Source of the DNA: Planctomycetota bacterium
GTDB lineage: Bacteria > Planctomycetota > Phycisphaerae > WQYP01
Direction of reading: 5' to 3'
Assembly (NCBI GenBank): GCA_021809365.1
Contig: JAKBAC010000042.1
Span: forward strand, 1 to 20,388
Length of the DNA stretch: 20,388 bases
Each line of letters starts with the position of its first letter. Position 1 is the first letter of the stretch. Below the pieces are notes generated by a model, which saw nothing but the letters and a program-made list of their open reading frames with translations, was not told the origin of the DNA and searched no databases. The translations under genes were made by a program, and so were the position numbers. Of the stretch, positions 6,464-14,720 are shown piece after piece.

Positions 6464-8608
6464 CGCGGGATGGGGCGTGGATTTATTCTGCCCAACATTC
6501 GCCGGCACATGATAAATCACAATGCCGGGCGCGGTTTTTTCGGGAATTAAAGAAAGCCCCAGCGCCTGCAATTTCGCGATATTCTCCGGCGTGATAATCG
6601 GGTCAAAGCCATAAGTCCTTCGCAGGCGGATAATCTCCGGCCAATCAAGAACCAGATAATTAATGTGCCGATGTTGCAGGTAATGCAGAGCCGCGATCGC
6701 CCCGCCGCGATGCCATATCCGCGCCAGTTCATTGCGGTCAAACACCGTGGAATAAATAACATGCCCGCGTATATAGAGCGGCGTGCTTAACCCTTCGAGA
6801 TAGTAGCGTGTATGGCGCGTAAATTGCCCGGCCGGTGGAGCAGTCAAAAGCCAATCCTGCGGCAAGCGGATTGCGACTCCAATAGGGGGCGGCATGCGGG
6901 TGTCCAGCGGCCCGAGAAAAAGTCCCACCTCGGTCCGCAGCAATAATCCACATCCCAAAGCCTGCAACGCGAGCAACGCGGTGGCCGCCGCTCGATATGC
7001 CGGCAACAAATCCACCGCCATGCCCAGCATCCACGCCAGTGGAATCACCACGGGCAAAAGAAACCGCGCCTCCAGTTGTGTACAGGTAAGCCAGGCCATG
7101 AGTTGCACCGCGACGCACAGCGCCATCAGCCACGCCTGTCGGCCACAAAATAACGCCAGCCCAAGCGCCGGAAGCACCACCAGCCAGATTGTGCCAAAGC
7201 GCAGCGGCCACGGAGTTTGTGGGCCGGGAAATCCCGGTTGCGAACGCAGCGCGTCCACCCATGCGGCGATTCCCGCGGACCATTGCCGATTCAAAACAGA
7301 TTGATCGGCCAGCGCTCGCAAATGGCCGCCAAGTCCCGCATCGCGCAGCGGCGGGCGGTGGCCGCGATCAAACCGCAGGGCGATGGATCGGCTCCAATGT
7401 CCGCGTCCCAGCGTGCCTGAAAATATCGGAAATATCGGATTACCGATTTGGGTTGTGGTATGTGTTGCCACAACGGATCGTATCATCCAGGGACTGTAAA
7501 TCACCAGCGCGAGGCCCGTCACGAATACCAATTGCCGGATATGACACCGGGCCAGCAGCAGCGTTGCTACCGGCAGGGCGATCATCACGCCCGCGGTCAT
7601 TTTGCATCCCACCGCCAACCCCACTAAAGCGCCCAGCACCATCCATTCCGGCCAGCGCAGCGCCACGCAGGCAACGCTGATCGCCAATACACCATACAGC
7701 AGCACCGCACCGTCGTTATACGCCAGAGAACCAATCACCAGCGTCCAGGGCGTTGCAATAAAGAGCAGCATCGCCCCAATGCGCCCGGTCGCTTTCAGGT
7801 TCAGCGGTGCCAGGAGAATTCCCGCCGCTGCCAACAGTGTGACCACGGCATGCAAGATTTGCGCGCCGAATACCAGGGCATACATATAACCCGATCCCAC
7901 CGCCGATCGTGTCATGACGGCCAGGAGCAGATACAGCATTTCCATATTCAGTGGCATAAAGGAGTAGATATTGCCACGTACCGGCGCGGTGGAATGCAGC
8001 CCCAGAAATTGCCGGGGCAATTGCAGATGATACTCCAGCACATCAAAGCCGTGGCCTTCCGTGTGCCACAATGTGCCCGCGGGAAATGTCGCCGCCACCA
8101 AGAGCACGGCCAGCGGGATGCAACTAAGCAGAATCAGCCAGTGCCGCCGCCGTATCGGGCGATTCAGAAATTCCAGCTCTGCGCCTATTGTTCTGGCGAA
8201 GGGATAGCCAATGGCGGCGGCGGTTATCAGCAGCGCTGCGCATGTTATACCGGACAATACCCCGCAGCTTCCCAGGGCCAACGCCGCCATGCTCAAGGCT
8301 CCGAGGCCCAGCGCCGCGGAAAGCACCACCCGAAAGCCCAGCGGCCAGGGAGACAGTGTAATTATGGGAAGCGTGCGGAAGCGATAGGTGATCGCCAGTC
8401 CCAGCATGGTTGCCGGCGCTACAATCAGAGCGGCCCAACAGACGTTGCAAAGCGTCAAGAGTACCGAAGGCATCGCTGACCCGGCAATCAGCCACATGAC
8501 CAGAAGGGTGCCAACCGGCAGCAGCATAAAGAGCAACCAGCGCGGTAAAGTGTTTGCCCGATTATTCGGAGACTCATTGGATCGGCGATAGGCGGCGTGA
8601 CGATTCAT
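6452..8608 (-). CDS. Polytopic GT-C-like (GT39-type) membrane protein
   Basis: A 718-residue integral membrane protein with about 12 or more hydrophobic helices spread from residue 25 to 550, then a soluble C-terminal domain of about 170 residues. After the fourth or fifth helix a loop contains 'GFDVLEYHLQLPRQF' (D189, E192, H194). This is the position and form of the acidic motif of GT-C glycosyltransferases that use polyprenyl-phosphate sugars, followed by 'NIYSFMPLNMEMLYLL' and 'SLAYNDGAVLLYG', which recur in large planctomycete membrane proteins of this type. The likely role is sugar transfer to an envelope acceptor, by inference. The ATG at 8608 is chosen; a TTG at 8620 is in frame and neither has a clear ribosome binding site. 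It lies 25 bp after mscL on the same strand, so the two may be co-transcribed. Confidence 0.7.
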   Translation of the reverse strand: MNRHAAYRRSNESPNNRANTLPRWLLFMLLPVGTLLVMWLIAGSAMPSVLLTLCNVCWAALIVAPATMLGLAITYRFRTLPIITLSPWPLGFRVVLSAALGLGALSMAALALGSCGVLSGITCAALLITAAAIGYPFARTIGAELEFLNRPIRRRHWLILLSCIPLAVLLVAATFPAGTLWHTEGHGFDVLEYHLQLPRQFLGLHSTAPVRGNIYSFMPLNMEMLYLLLAVMTRSAVGSGYMYALVFGAQILHAVVTLLAAAGILLAPLNLKATGRIGAMLLFIATPWTLVIGSLAYNDGAVLLYGVLAISVACVALRWPEWMVLGALVGLAVGCKMTAGVMIALPVATLLLARCHIRQLVFVTGLALVIYSPWMIRSVVATHTTTQIGNPIFPIFSGTLGRGHWSRSIALRFDRGHRPPLRDAGLGGHLRALADQSVLNRQWSAGIAAWVDALRSQPGFPGPQTPWPLRFGTIWLVVLPALGLALFCGRQAWLMALCVAVQLMAWLTCTQLEARFLLPVVIPLAWMLGMAVDLLPAYRAAATALLALQALGCGLLLRTEVGLFLGPLDTRMPPPIGVAIRLPQDWLLTAPPAGQFTRHTRYYLEGLSTPLYIRGHVIYSTVFDRNELARIWHRGGAIAALHYLQHRHINYLVLDWPEIIRLRRTYGFDPIITPENIAKLQALGLSLIPEKTAPGIVIYHVPANVGQNKSTPHPALSP

Positions 8609-8633
8609 GCCCGAAACCAAAGCAGAACTTTTA

Positions 8634-9164
8634 TTAAGTTGTCACACTTTTCGGCTGCTCACTGCAGCAGCTTTTACACTTGGTGGCGGAAGCGGGGATG
8701 GTTTCCAGACAAAACGCGCAGGTTTTGGTGGGCGTGGGCGTTACCGGCGGAGGCGGCTTGACCGCCAGCTTGATGATAATGAAGCAGACCAGACCAGTAA
8801 TAATCAACGTTAAAAACGTTGCGCCCAGATCACCCAACAATAGTTTTACCGGCACCAACACCACTTGATGCGTTTTGGGATCAATGATCGGTTTGAACGT
8901 GGTGGGGTCTAATTTCGCCACCTTGCCGATGGTAATACCCGCTTTTTGCCACGAGCCGTTGGGCAATAACAGGTTTATTACCGGCATAATCAGATCCGCG
9001 CTGACTTTGCTGACAAACCCGTTGAACGCCCCGCCGATCACAACGCCGATCGCCAGCGACAGGGCATTACCCTGAAATAGAAATTTCTTAAATTCACGGT
9101 GGAATTCCAGACTTTTTTTGGTCAACGCTTTTGGATCAAGCACTTTCTTGGGGTCAAATTCCAT
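8634..9164 (-). CDS. mscL: Large-conductance mechanosensitive channel MscL with C-terminal zinc ribbon
   Basis: Forms the tension-gated pore that releases solutes on hypo-osmotic shock. From the ATG at 9164 the product is 176 residues, against about 136 in E. coli. The N-terminus 'EFKKFLFQGNALSLAIGVVIGGAFNGFVSKV' is the characteristic S1/TM1 region with the small-residue pore lining; 'ADLIMPVINLLLP' follows, the periplasmic loop is about 40 residues, and TM2 is 'LGATFLTLIITGLVCFIIIKLAV' (about 112-134). A proline-rich linker then leads to a zinc-ribbon-like tail with CxxC pairs at C149/C152 and C163/C166. The tail replaces or follows the usual cytoplasmic helix bundle; its role is unknown. 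GGAG at 9174-9177 (minus strand) sits nine bases from 9164 and only three from the alternative ATG at 9170. The long in-frame extension to 9290 is repeat sequence. Confidence 0.93.
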   Translation of the reverse strand: MEFDPKKVLDPKALTKKSLEFHREFKKFLFQGNALSLAIGVVIGGAFNGFVSKVSADLIMPVINLLLPNGSWQKAGITIGKVAKLDPTTFKPIIDPKTHQVVLVPVKLLLGDLGATFLTLIITGLVCFIIIKLAVKPPPPVTPTPTKTCAFCLETIPASATKCKSCCSEQPKSVTT

Positions 9165-9230
9165 AGTCATTTGCTCCGCAGCACCATCGCCGTGAACATT
9201 ACACCCGACGACACCGTTTGAATCAAGCCG

Positions 9231-9334
9231 TCCGAACCAGAGTTCTGGGGTGCGAGGATTCAGGACGAACCCTTCTCTTAGCACCGGCATTTATGCCGCT
9301 GATTTTGCCGTTCGCCCGGAAATAGGGCCACGCC
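9231..9334. repeat. MITE-like element, copy B
   Basis: Matches the minus strand of 4161-4264 along its length: TCCGAACC, TCTGGGGTGCGA, AGGACGA, the palindrome CGGCAT-TT-ATGCCG (9285-9298) preceded by TTAGCACC, GCCGTTCGCCCGGAAA and CCACGCC at the right end. The terminal inverted repeat seen in copy A is eroded here. Like copy A, it lies between two divergent genes. Confidence 0.7.
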
Positions 9335-9360
9335 TGATGGAAATGGAAATTCTCCCCAAT

Positions 9361-9389
9361 TTGCTTTGCCCCGGGTATTATGCTATCAT
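9361..9389 (+). promoter_or_regulatory. Possible promoter for the DEAD-box helicase gene
   Basis: TTGCTT (9361-9366), a 17-bp spacer and TATCAT (9384-9389). The implied 5' leader of roughly 108 bases is long; long leaders are known on cold-induced helicase mRNAs, but cold control here is only a guess. Confidence 0.4.
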
Positions 9390-9503
9390 ACATCCGTCAT
9401 CCTTCCCGACGATGAACCCCTCACTGTTGAGTTGCTTACGCGGGAAAACCCACCGATAGCCGCGGTTTTATTTGTCCCGGGTCGGTTATTCTATTGGAGC
9501 GTT

Positions 9504-11054
9504 ATGCCCTTTTCCTCTTTTGGTCTTCATGCCGACATTCTGCTGGGAATTAAAGACCTTGCATTCACACACCCGACACCCATTCAAGCTCAGGCCATTG
9601 CGCCGGCCATGGAGGGGAAGGATGTTTTGGCTTGCGCCGCGACCGGCTCGGGAAAAACCGCGGCTTTTATGCTGCCCACGATTCACCATCTGATAACCAG
9701 GAAGCCGATGCAGCCCGCCCGCCGCACAGCGCGCGCACTGGTTTTAACACCCACGCGTGAACTGGCTTCGCAGATACTTGAAAACCTGAATGCTCTGGCC
9801 GTGCATACCCCGATCGGCGGAGCCGTCATCATTGGTGGAGTGAGCATGGGGCCGCAGGCCCACGCGTTCCGCAGCGGCACGGAAATCTTAATTGCCACTC
9901 CCGGACGCCTGCTGGATCACATGCGGCAGTCGTATGCCAGATTCGACGGTTTGGAAATTCTCATTCTGGATGAAGCGGATCGCATGCTGGATATGGGATT
10001 TCTTCCGGATATCCGCAGAATCCTCAAAATGCTGCCAACCAAGAGGCAGACGTTGTTTTTTTCCGCGACGATGCCCTCGGAGATTCGTCAACTGACGCGT
10101 GAAATGCTCAAAGATCCGGTGACGATCCAGATTGACCGCCAAACCACTCCTCCCGCGGCCATCACGCAGGCCATTTATCCGGTGGCACAGCATCTTAAAG
10201 CCGCGCTGTTGATCAAGCTGCTTGAAAATCAGGGTTTGGAATCCGTGATCTGCTTTACACGCACCAAACACCGGGCCAATCGTCTGGCGGCGACATTGGA
10301 TAAAAACCATATCGCCTGCGCGCCGATTCATGGCAACCGCTCGATGGCCCAGCGCACGTCGGCACTGGCGGGATTCAAGGCTGGAAAATTCCGGGTTTTG
10401 GTGGCCACGGATATTGCCGCGCGCGGTATTGACATCGCGGATGTTTCACATGTCATTAATTTTGATTGCCCGCATATTCCCGAAGATTATGTGCATCGCA
10501 TCGGCCGCACGGGCCGGGCGTCCGCCACCGGCGACGCCTTTACGTTTGTAGCCCCGGATGAAGAGTCCAATCTGCGCTTCATTGAACGAACCATCGGCAA
10601 ACGGCTGCCGCGGGTCACGCTGCCTGATTTTGATTATGCGCAGAAATCAATGGAAGCGCTGGAAATTCCAATTGCACAGCGGATCGCCGCGATTCGGCAG
10701 CGTAAAGCCCAGGAGCGGGCGAAGCGCGAGCAATCCGCATCGCATGCGCCATCAGGCAATCGAGCCGGACCATTTGACCGTGGACAACATTCTGAACATG
10801 CGTCGCGGTCGCCGGAACATCGGTATGAACAAAGAACTGGCCGGGGCGGGCAACAGCAATATTCGGGCGAGCAACGCGCCGCCACACCAGGACAATTGGG
10901 CCACGCCGGCCAAGCCGGACGGCGTTTTCACGGCGGCACGCCGGGATCATCGCGCTCCGGCCCCGCACGCTCCGGCCAAGCGCCATTCTGGCAAGAACGT
11001 GGTAACAACCGCCCCACTCGCGGTGCCAAGCCGCACCGCCGCGGCCCGCGATAA
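9504..11054 (+). CDS. DEAD-box ATP-dependent RNA helicase (RhlE-like)
   Basis: Unwinds short RNA duplexes with ATP; roles in ribosome assembly and RNA decay are known for the family. The 516-residue product starts at ATG 9504 with GGAG at 9496-9499. All core motifs are present in order: Q motif 'FTHPTPIQ' (Q28), Walker A 'AATGSGKT' (45-52), 'PTRELA', 'TPGR', 'DEAD' (156-159), 'SAT', 'ICFTRTK', 'ATDIAARGID' and 'HRIGRTGR'. The core ends near residue 385. A tail of about 130 residues follows, rich in Arg, Gly, Gln, Pro and Ser, basic and probably disordered, as in RhlE/CsdA-type enzymes where such tails add RNA binding. The RhlE assignment rests on overall resemblance and the RGG-like tail; other DEAD-box subgroups are possible. 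Confidence 0.92.
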   Translation: MPFSSFGLHADILLGIKDLAFTHPTPIQAQAIAPAMEGKDVLACAATGSGKTAAFMLPTIHHLITRKPMQPARRTARALVLTPTRELASQILENLNALAVHTPIGGAVIIGGVSMGPQAHAFRSGTEILIATPGRLLDHMRQSYARFDGLEILILDEADRMLDMGFLPDIRRILKMLPTKRQTLFFSATMPSEIRQLTREMLKDPVTIQIDRQTTPPAAITQAIYPVAQHLKAALLIKLLENQGLESVICFTRTKHRANRLAATLDKNHIACAPIHGNRSMAQRTSALAGFKAGKFRVLVATDIAARGIDIADVSHVINFDCPHIPEDYVHRIGRTGRASATGDAFTFVAPDEESNLRFIERTIGKRLPRVTLPDFDYAQKSMEALEIPIAQRIAAIRQRKAQERAKREQSASHAPSGNRAGPFDRGQHSEHASRSPEHRYEQRTGRGGQQQYSGEQRAATPGQLGHAGQAGRRFHGGTPGSSRSGPARSGQAPFWQERGNNRPTRGAKPHRRGPR

Positions 11055-11500
11055 TATCCCGCCCCATTATCTGCCTCAGGACTTGACAAAGTGGCGTAAG
11101 AACGCGGAAGTGCAACGGAGATGAGCCGCACAGAGTTGGACACGGGCGATGCGACTTTACGACGGCTATGACCACGACGGCATTTACCACAAAGCTATGA
11201 CGACGCGCTTTTGTGAACCACGAGGTAGCTAAGTTAGCTAAACGGAGGGAAAGTCCGGGCAGTCGATCATCACGGCACAAAGTGCCATTCTGGGCACAAA
11301 GACGGTTGCCACGCTTTGGCCATCGGTTAAACTGAATTGCGGTAGTGTGCTGTCGGGACGGTTCAACATGTCGGCTGCCAAAGCCGCGGTGAATCACTGG
11401 TTACGGCGCACACTGGAGACTGGGGCGTACCGTGATTGACGGCGATGACCCGGGCGTGGCAATAATTCCGAACACCCGTGGCGGCGGCGGCCGCAGAGCA

Positions 11501-11599
11501 GAGAACAGTAGAAAGTTGAGCAGTAGAGCATTTAAGGCTGGAACTAATATGATGCTGTCGCAATATGAGGCACCCCTGCAGTCTACTTTCTACTTTCTC
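11501..11599. repeat. Inverted repeat pair enclosing about 68 bp
   Basis: GAGAACAGTAGAAAGT (11501-11516) pairs with ACTTTCTACTTTCTC (11585-11599) with one bulged C. The enclosed segment contains TAATAT (11545-11550), a -10-like sequence with no good -35. It could be a stem in an RNA or the ends of a small insertion. Confidence 0.5.
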
Positions 11600-11678
11600 A
11601 ATACCGACGGGTGCCGCGAAAAACACGCGGTGCAAGCACACGCGGCTAAAAGAGGATGGGGTGTTCCGGTACGCTGGT

Positions 11679-11741
11679 TCGGATTGATGCCGCGATCCGA
11701 AGACCCTGCCCTTCAAGGGCGGTCTGCTTCGGTCGCCTTTT
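11679..11741 (+). terminator. Terminator hairpin with overlapping alternative stem, upstream of galE
   Basis: The stem CCGAAGACC (11697-11705) pairs with GGTCT..TTCGG (11721-11732, two-base bulge), continued by inner GCCC/GGGC around TTCAA, and is followed by TCGCCTTTT. This is a convincing intrinsic terminator shape. Just upstream, TTCGGAT (11679-11685) is complementary to ATCCGAA (11695-11701), which includes the 5' side of the terminator stem, so the two hairpins exclude each other. The terminator ends about 95 bases before the galE ATG. Confidence 0.5.
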
Positions 11742-11835
11742 GTTCCGTGCGCCGGTGGAACCAAAATAGTAATGTTACAACCACGCTGCGGGTCGGCGGA
11801 GTTGCGCGGAAGAATGGCACTTAGAAAGGTTTCCA

Positions 11836-12819
11836 ATGAACATTGCAATTATCGGAGGGGCTGGCTACATCGGTTCCCATGCGGTGAAACTTCTTGTTGA
11901 ACGCGGCCACCAGGTCACGGCCATTGATAATCTGTCCATGGGACATCGCGCGGCGGTTCACACGAAGGCCCGGCTGGTGGTGTTGGACTGCGGCAACACG
12001 GCGGCACTGGCGGCGGTATTTCAGGCGCACAAAACCGAAGCGGTCATGCACTTTGCCGCCAGCGCGTATGTCGGTGAAAGTGTGCAGGATCCGCGCAAAT
12101 ATTATCGCAACAATGTCGCCAACACCATCAGCATGTTGGATGCGATGAATCTCGCCGGTGTGAAAAAACTGGTATTTTCCAGCACATGCGCCACCTATGG
12201 GGAACCGCAGCGCGTGCCGATTACCGAAGATGTGCCGCAAAATCCGATCAGTCCCTATGGCCAAAGCAAACTCATGGTGGAACATATTCTCAAGGATACC
12301 GCCCATGCGGAAGGTCTGGCGTTCGCGGCACCCCGTTACTTCAATGTCGCAGGCTCGGCGATGGACGGCTCCATCGGCGAAGACCACCGGCCGGAAACGC
12401 ACTTGATTCCCATTGTGCTGCAGGTGGCGCTGGGCCAGCGCCCGGCGGTGGATATTTTCGGCAACGACTATCCCACCGCGGATGGGACATGTATTCGTGA
12501 CTATATACATGTATGGGATTTGGTCGATGCGCATCTGGTATTGCTGGAAAATCTCAAGCCGGGGAAGGGATTGTTTTATAACCTGGGTGTCGGGCGCGGA
12601 TATTCCGTTAAGGAAATTATTGACGCTTGCCGCACGGTAACGGGAAAGCCGATCCCCACACGCGAAACCGCCCGGCGTCCCGGTGATCCACCGGCACTTT
12701 ACGCATCGCCGGACCGCATGGCCAAAGATTTTTCATGGAAGGCAAAAATCACAGATCTGAATCAGATCGTTGAATCCGCATGGCGCTGGTTTCAGGCGCA
12801 TCCCAATGGATATGGATAA
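11836..12819 (+). CDS. galE: UDP-glucose 4-epimerase
   Basis: Interconverts UDP-glucose and UDP-galactose with bound NAD+; cytoplasmic, feeding galactose use and envelope polysaccharide synthesis. The 327-residue protein is the usual length for an extended short-chain dehydrogenase epimerase. Visible motifs: the Rossmann 'GGAGYIGSH' (7-15), 'DNLSMGHR' after the second strand, 'HFAASAYVGESVQDP' near 72-86, catalytic 'SSTCATYG' (115-122), YGQSK with Y141 and K145, 'PRYFNVAGS' and the C-terminal 'GDGTCIRDYIHVWDLVDAH'-type stretch (here starting ADGTC). The start follows GAAAGG six bases upstream. pyrE starts 50 bp after its stop on the same strand. The terminator-like structure upstream may control it. 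Confidence 0.94.
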   Translation: MNIAIIGGAGYIGSHAVKLLVERGHQVTAIDNLSMGHRAAVHTKARLVVLDCGNTAALAAVFQAHKTEAVMHFAASAYVGESVQDPRKYYRNNVANTISMLDAMNLAGVKKLVFSSTCATYGEPQRVPITEDVPQNPISPYGQSKLMVEHILKDTAHAEGLAFAAPRYFNVAGSAMDGSIGEDHRPETHLIPIVLQVALGQRPAVDIFGNDYPTADGTCIRDYIHVWDLVDAHLVLLENLKPGKGLFYNLGVGRGYSVKEIIDACRTVTGKPIPTRETARRPGDPPALYASPDRMAKDFSWKAKITDLNQIVESAWRWFQAHPNGYG

Positions 12820-12869
12820 GTCATTGCTGATAATCCCGATAAAACAGTGTTTACGGAGTTGAGTGTTTT

Positions 12870-13391
12870 ATGCTTGATAAAGTCCAATTGGCCGCCCGCA
12901 TCAAGGAAGCTGCGTACCTGGAAGGCGATTTTACGCTGCGATCCGGTCGTAAATCCAAATATTACATGGATAAATATCTCTTTGAAACGCAGCCGGATAT
13001 TCTTGCCGCCCTGGGCGCGCGGATGGCGGCGGCGCGTTCAGCGCTGACAACGCGGATTGCGGGCGCGGAATTAGGTGGCGTGGCCCTGGCGGCGGCGGCA
13101 TCATTGGCCGCTGGATTGCCATTTTTTATTGTGCGTAATTCAAAAAAAGACTATGGCACCAGCAAACTTATTGAAGGCGCGCTGCTGGCCGGAGATACCG
13201 TACTGCTGGTGGAGGATATTGCGACGACGGGCGGGCAGGTGCTGGAAGCGGCCAAAGTGATTCTAGCCGCCGGGGCGCAGGTGGAAAAAATCGTGGCGGT
13301 CATTGACCGGCAGGAAGGCGCCCGGGAAAATATTGAGTCCGCGGGCTTTATTTTTGAGTCCATTTTGACGCGGCACGACCTGGGGATTTGA
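12870..13391 (+). CDS. pyrE: Orotate phosphoribosyltransferase
   Basis: Joins orotate to PRPP to make orotidine 5'-phosphate in pyrimidine synthesis. The 173-residue product has 'LEGDFTLRSGRKSKYYMDKY' at 18-35 (the N-terminal loop that contacts orotate), 'GAELGGVALAAAASL' (65-79), 'PFFIVRNSKKDYGT' (84-97, with the catalytic-loop Lys pair) and the PRPP-binding signature 'VLLVEDIATTGGQV' (111-124). It is shorter than E. coli PyrE (213 residues) but in the range of the compact bacterial and archaeal forms. CGGAG lies about 11 bases before the ATG, a little far. It sits between galE and a membrane flippase-like gene, with no other pyr genes nearby. Confidence 0.92.
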   Translation: MLDKVQLAARIKEAAYLEGDFTLRSGRKSKYYMDKYLFETQPDILAALGARMAAARSALTTRIAGAELGGVALAAAASLAAGLPFFIVRNSKKDYGTSKLIEGALLAGDTVLLVEDIATTGGQVLEAAKVILAAGAQVEKIVAVIDRQEGARENIESAGFIFESILTRHDLGI

Positions 13392-13430
13392 TTTCGTCCC
13401 GACTTTACCGCCTTGGATATACCGCATCGC

Positions 13431-14714
13431 ATGACACAGGCAAAATCCCATCCGTTGCGCAAAGTTGCAACCACTTTGATCAAGCTGCTGATCGCGGTGG
13501 CCGGGCTTTGGTATGTCATCGCGCATATCGCCTGGAATGATCAGGCCGTGGTGAAAAAAGGGGAGGTGATCCGCAATGTCACATTTGTGCATAATACCCG
13601 TCTGACTCTTTTGGCTCATCAGGGCAATTTATACACGCTCTTGTTCAAGGCGCAGAAAATCACCGTCCGTTTGCCGCGCGGGCAGGTGGTAACCGCCATA
13701 GCCACACACGCGCCGATCAACTATCCCAATATTCTGGCCGTTCCCGCAAGCTATCTGGTTTCAGTCCATGGTCGGCCTTCGATAGCGCGCGGCCTGCCGC
13801 ACCTGATCCGGCGGGCCAGGCCGATGCCGCTTTTGGCGGCTCTGCTGCTGCTGGGGATACCGTTTATTATCACCGCATGGCGCTGGCGGCAATTGATGCT
13901 CGTGCAGGGCATGAACCTGCCATACCGCAAATGCCTGACGCTCACGTTTGTCGGGCAGTTTTATTCGACATTTCTTCCGGGCACCACCAGCGGGGATATC
14001 GTCAAAATTATTTATACGGGCCGCATCACGGGGCAAAAAACAAAAAGCGCCGTCACGGTTATTCTCGATCGGGTCATCGGAATGATCGGCTTGATGATTG
14101 TCGCCGGAGCGGCGGCGGCGGCGCAGCTGACGGCGAATCATTTCTCAGCTTCCGGGAAACATCTTTCCGATCCGGTGCTGGTGCGCATCTTATGGATGAT
14201 CCTGATTTTGCTGGCCTTGACCGTCATCGGCGCCATCGTCTATTTTTCCTCGCGTCTGCGCAAACTTCTGCGCGTGGATTCTCTTATTGAGCGCCTGCCG
14301 ATCCCGGAATTTCTGAAACATGCCGACCGCACCTTGCGCGTCTATCGCGATCATCCGGGGATCATCGCCGTTACCCTGGGGGCCAGCGTGCTATCGCAGG
14401 CGGTATTGCCGCTGGCGGGTTTTCTGGCGGGGCGGGCGTTTGGCATGCACGCGACGTTCGGCTGTTTCATGGCGTATATTCCAGTGGCGGTACTGGCGGC
14501 CAGTTTGCCGATCGTTCCGCCGCAGGGCATCGGCGTGTTGGATGCCATCCTGCTCCACTTTTTTGTGACCCGCGGGGTGGACACCGCCAGTCAGGCTTTT
14601 GCGTTGGCGCAAGCGATTCGGTTTTTGCCGATATGCTGGAATTTACTGGGGGCATATTGGGTCGTGCGGGGAACCTATCACCGCCAGCCGATGGAAAGTT
14701 TGGATGAACTGTAA
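13431..14714 (+). CDS. YbhN/LPG-synthase-TM (UPF0104) family membrane protein
   Basis: A 427-residue polytopic membrane protein. The first membrane helix (about residues 12-31) is followed by a roughly 90-residue soluble insert rich in beta strands, then seven or so helices from about residue 130. The segment 'CLTLTFVGQFYSTFLPGTTSGDIVKIIYTGRITG' and the following 'VTVILDRVIGMIGL' are characteristic of the flippase-like domain shared by MprF, AglD and YbhN proteins. The late 'PIVPPQGIGVLDAILLHFF' matches the conserved C-terminal loop of that family. It probably moves or handles a lipid or polyprenyl-linked substrate; which one is unknown. The soluble insert between the first two helices is unusual. 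ATG 13431 was chosen over a TTG at 13413; neither has a clear ribosome binding site. It may be co-transcribed with galE and pyrE. Confidence 0.82.
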   Translation: MTQAKSHPLRKVATTLIKLLIAVAGLWYVIAHIAWNDQAVVKKGEVIRNVTFVHNTRLTLLAHQGNLYTLLFKAQKITVRLPRGQVVTAIATHAPINYPNILAVPASYLVSVHGRPSIARGLPHLIRRARPMPLLAALLLLGIPFIITAWRWRQLMLVQGMNLPYRKCLTLTFVGQFYSTFLPGTTSGDIVKIIYTGRITGQKTKSAVTVILDRVIGMIGLMIVAGAAAAAQLTANHFSASGKHLSDPVLVRILWMILILLALTVIGAIVYFSSRLRKLLRVDSLIERLPIPEFLKHADRTLRVYRDHPGIIAVTLGASVLSQAVLPLAGFLAGRAFGMHATFGCFMAYIPVAVLAASLPIVPPQGIGVLDAILLHFFVTRGVDTASQAFALAQAIRFLPICWNLLGAYWVVRGTYHRQPMESLDEL

Positions 14715-14720
14715 TCTTTT

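Larger units (their letters stand above)
9165..9503. other. 339-bp divergent intergenic region between mscL and the DEAD-box gene
   Basis: Contains copy B of the MITE-like repeat (9231-9334) and a candidate promoter for the helicase (9361-9389). The remainder (9390-9503) would be a leader of about 108 bases. No other structure was recognised. Confidence 0.6.
11055..11835. other. 781-bp non-coding region between the helicase gene and galE
   Basis: No credible protein gene on either strand. Seen from left to right: an isolated consensus TTGACA at 11083-11088 without a good -10; several degenerate motifs of the CTTTGTG(G/C)C type on the minus strand (about 11170-11310); the hairpin TAGCTAA-G-TTAGCTA (11226-11240) followed by a GAAAGTCCGGGC motif; a repeat fragment GGGCGTGGCAAT at 11452-11463 like the ends of the MITE-like element; an inverted repeat pair (11501-11516 and 11585-11599); a hairpin around CCGCG...CGCGG (about 11613-11630); and a strong terminator hairpin (11697-11741). 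The right part may be the galE leader or an independent small RNA. Confidence 0.6.

Noticed and set aside
7850..8479. 209-codon plus-strand open frame inside the GT-C gene.
   Set aside because: Antisense shadow with Gln/Arg/Gly-rich composition and no domain.
9165..9290. Longer mscL with a 42-residue N-terminal extension.
   Set aside because: The extension runs into repeat copy B and precedes the canonical MscL N-terminus.
11221..11262. RNase P RNA-like sequence: a 7-bp hairpin followed by GGAGGGAAAGTCCGGGC, resembling conserved region I of rnpB.
   Set aside because: There is one extra base compared with the usual motif, and downstream I could not find the matching 3' P4 strand (AGAANCCGGCTTA type) or the other conserved blocks (ACAGAAA, GGTAAGGGTGAAA). 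An Infernal search with RF00010/RF00011 would settle it.
10615..11397. 260-codon minus-strand open frame overlapping the helicase 3' end.
   Set aside because: It mostly runs antisense to the Arg/Gly-rich helicase tail and then through low-complexity repeat-like sequence; there is no domain and no ribosome binding site.
11821..12534. 237-codon minus-strand open frame opposite galE.
   Set aside because: It is a shadow of the strongly supported galE gene, with no recognisable motif.
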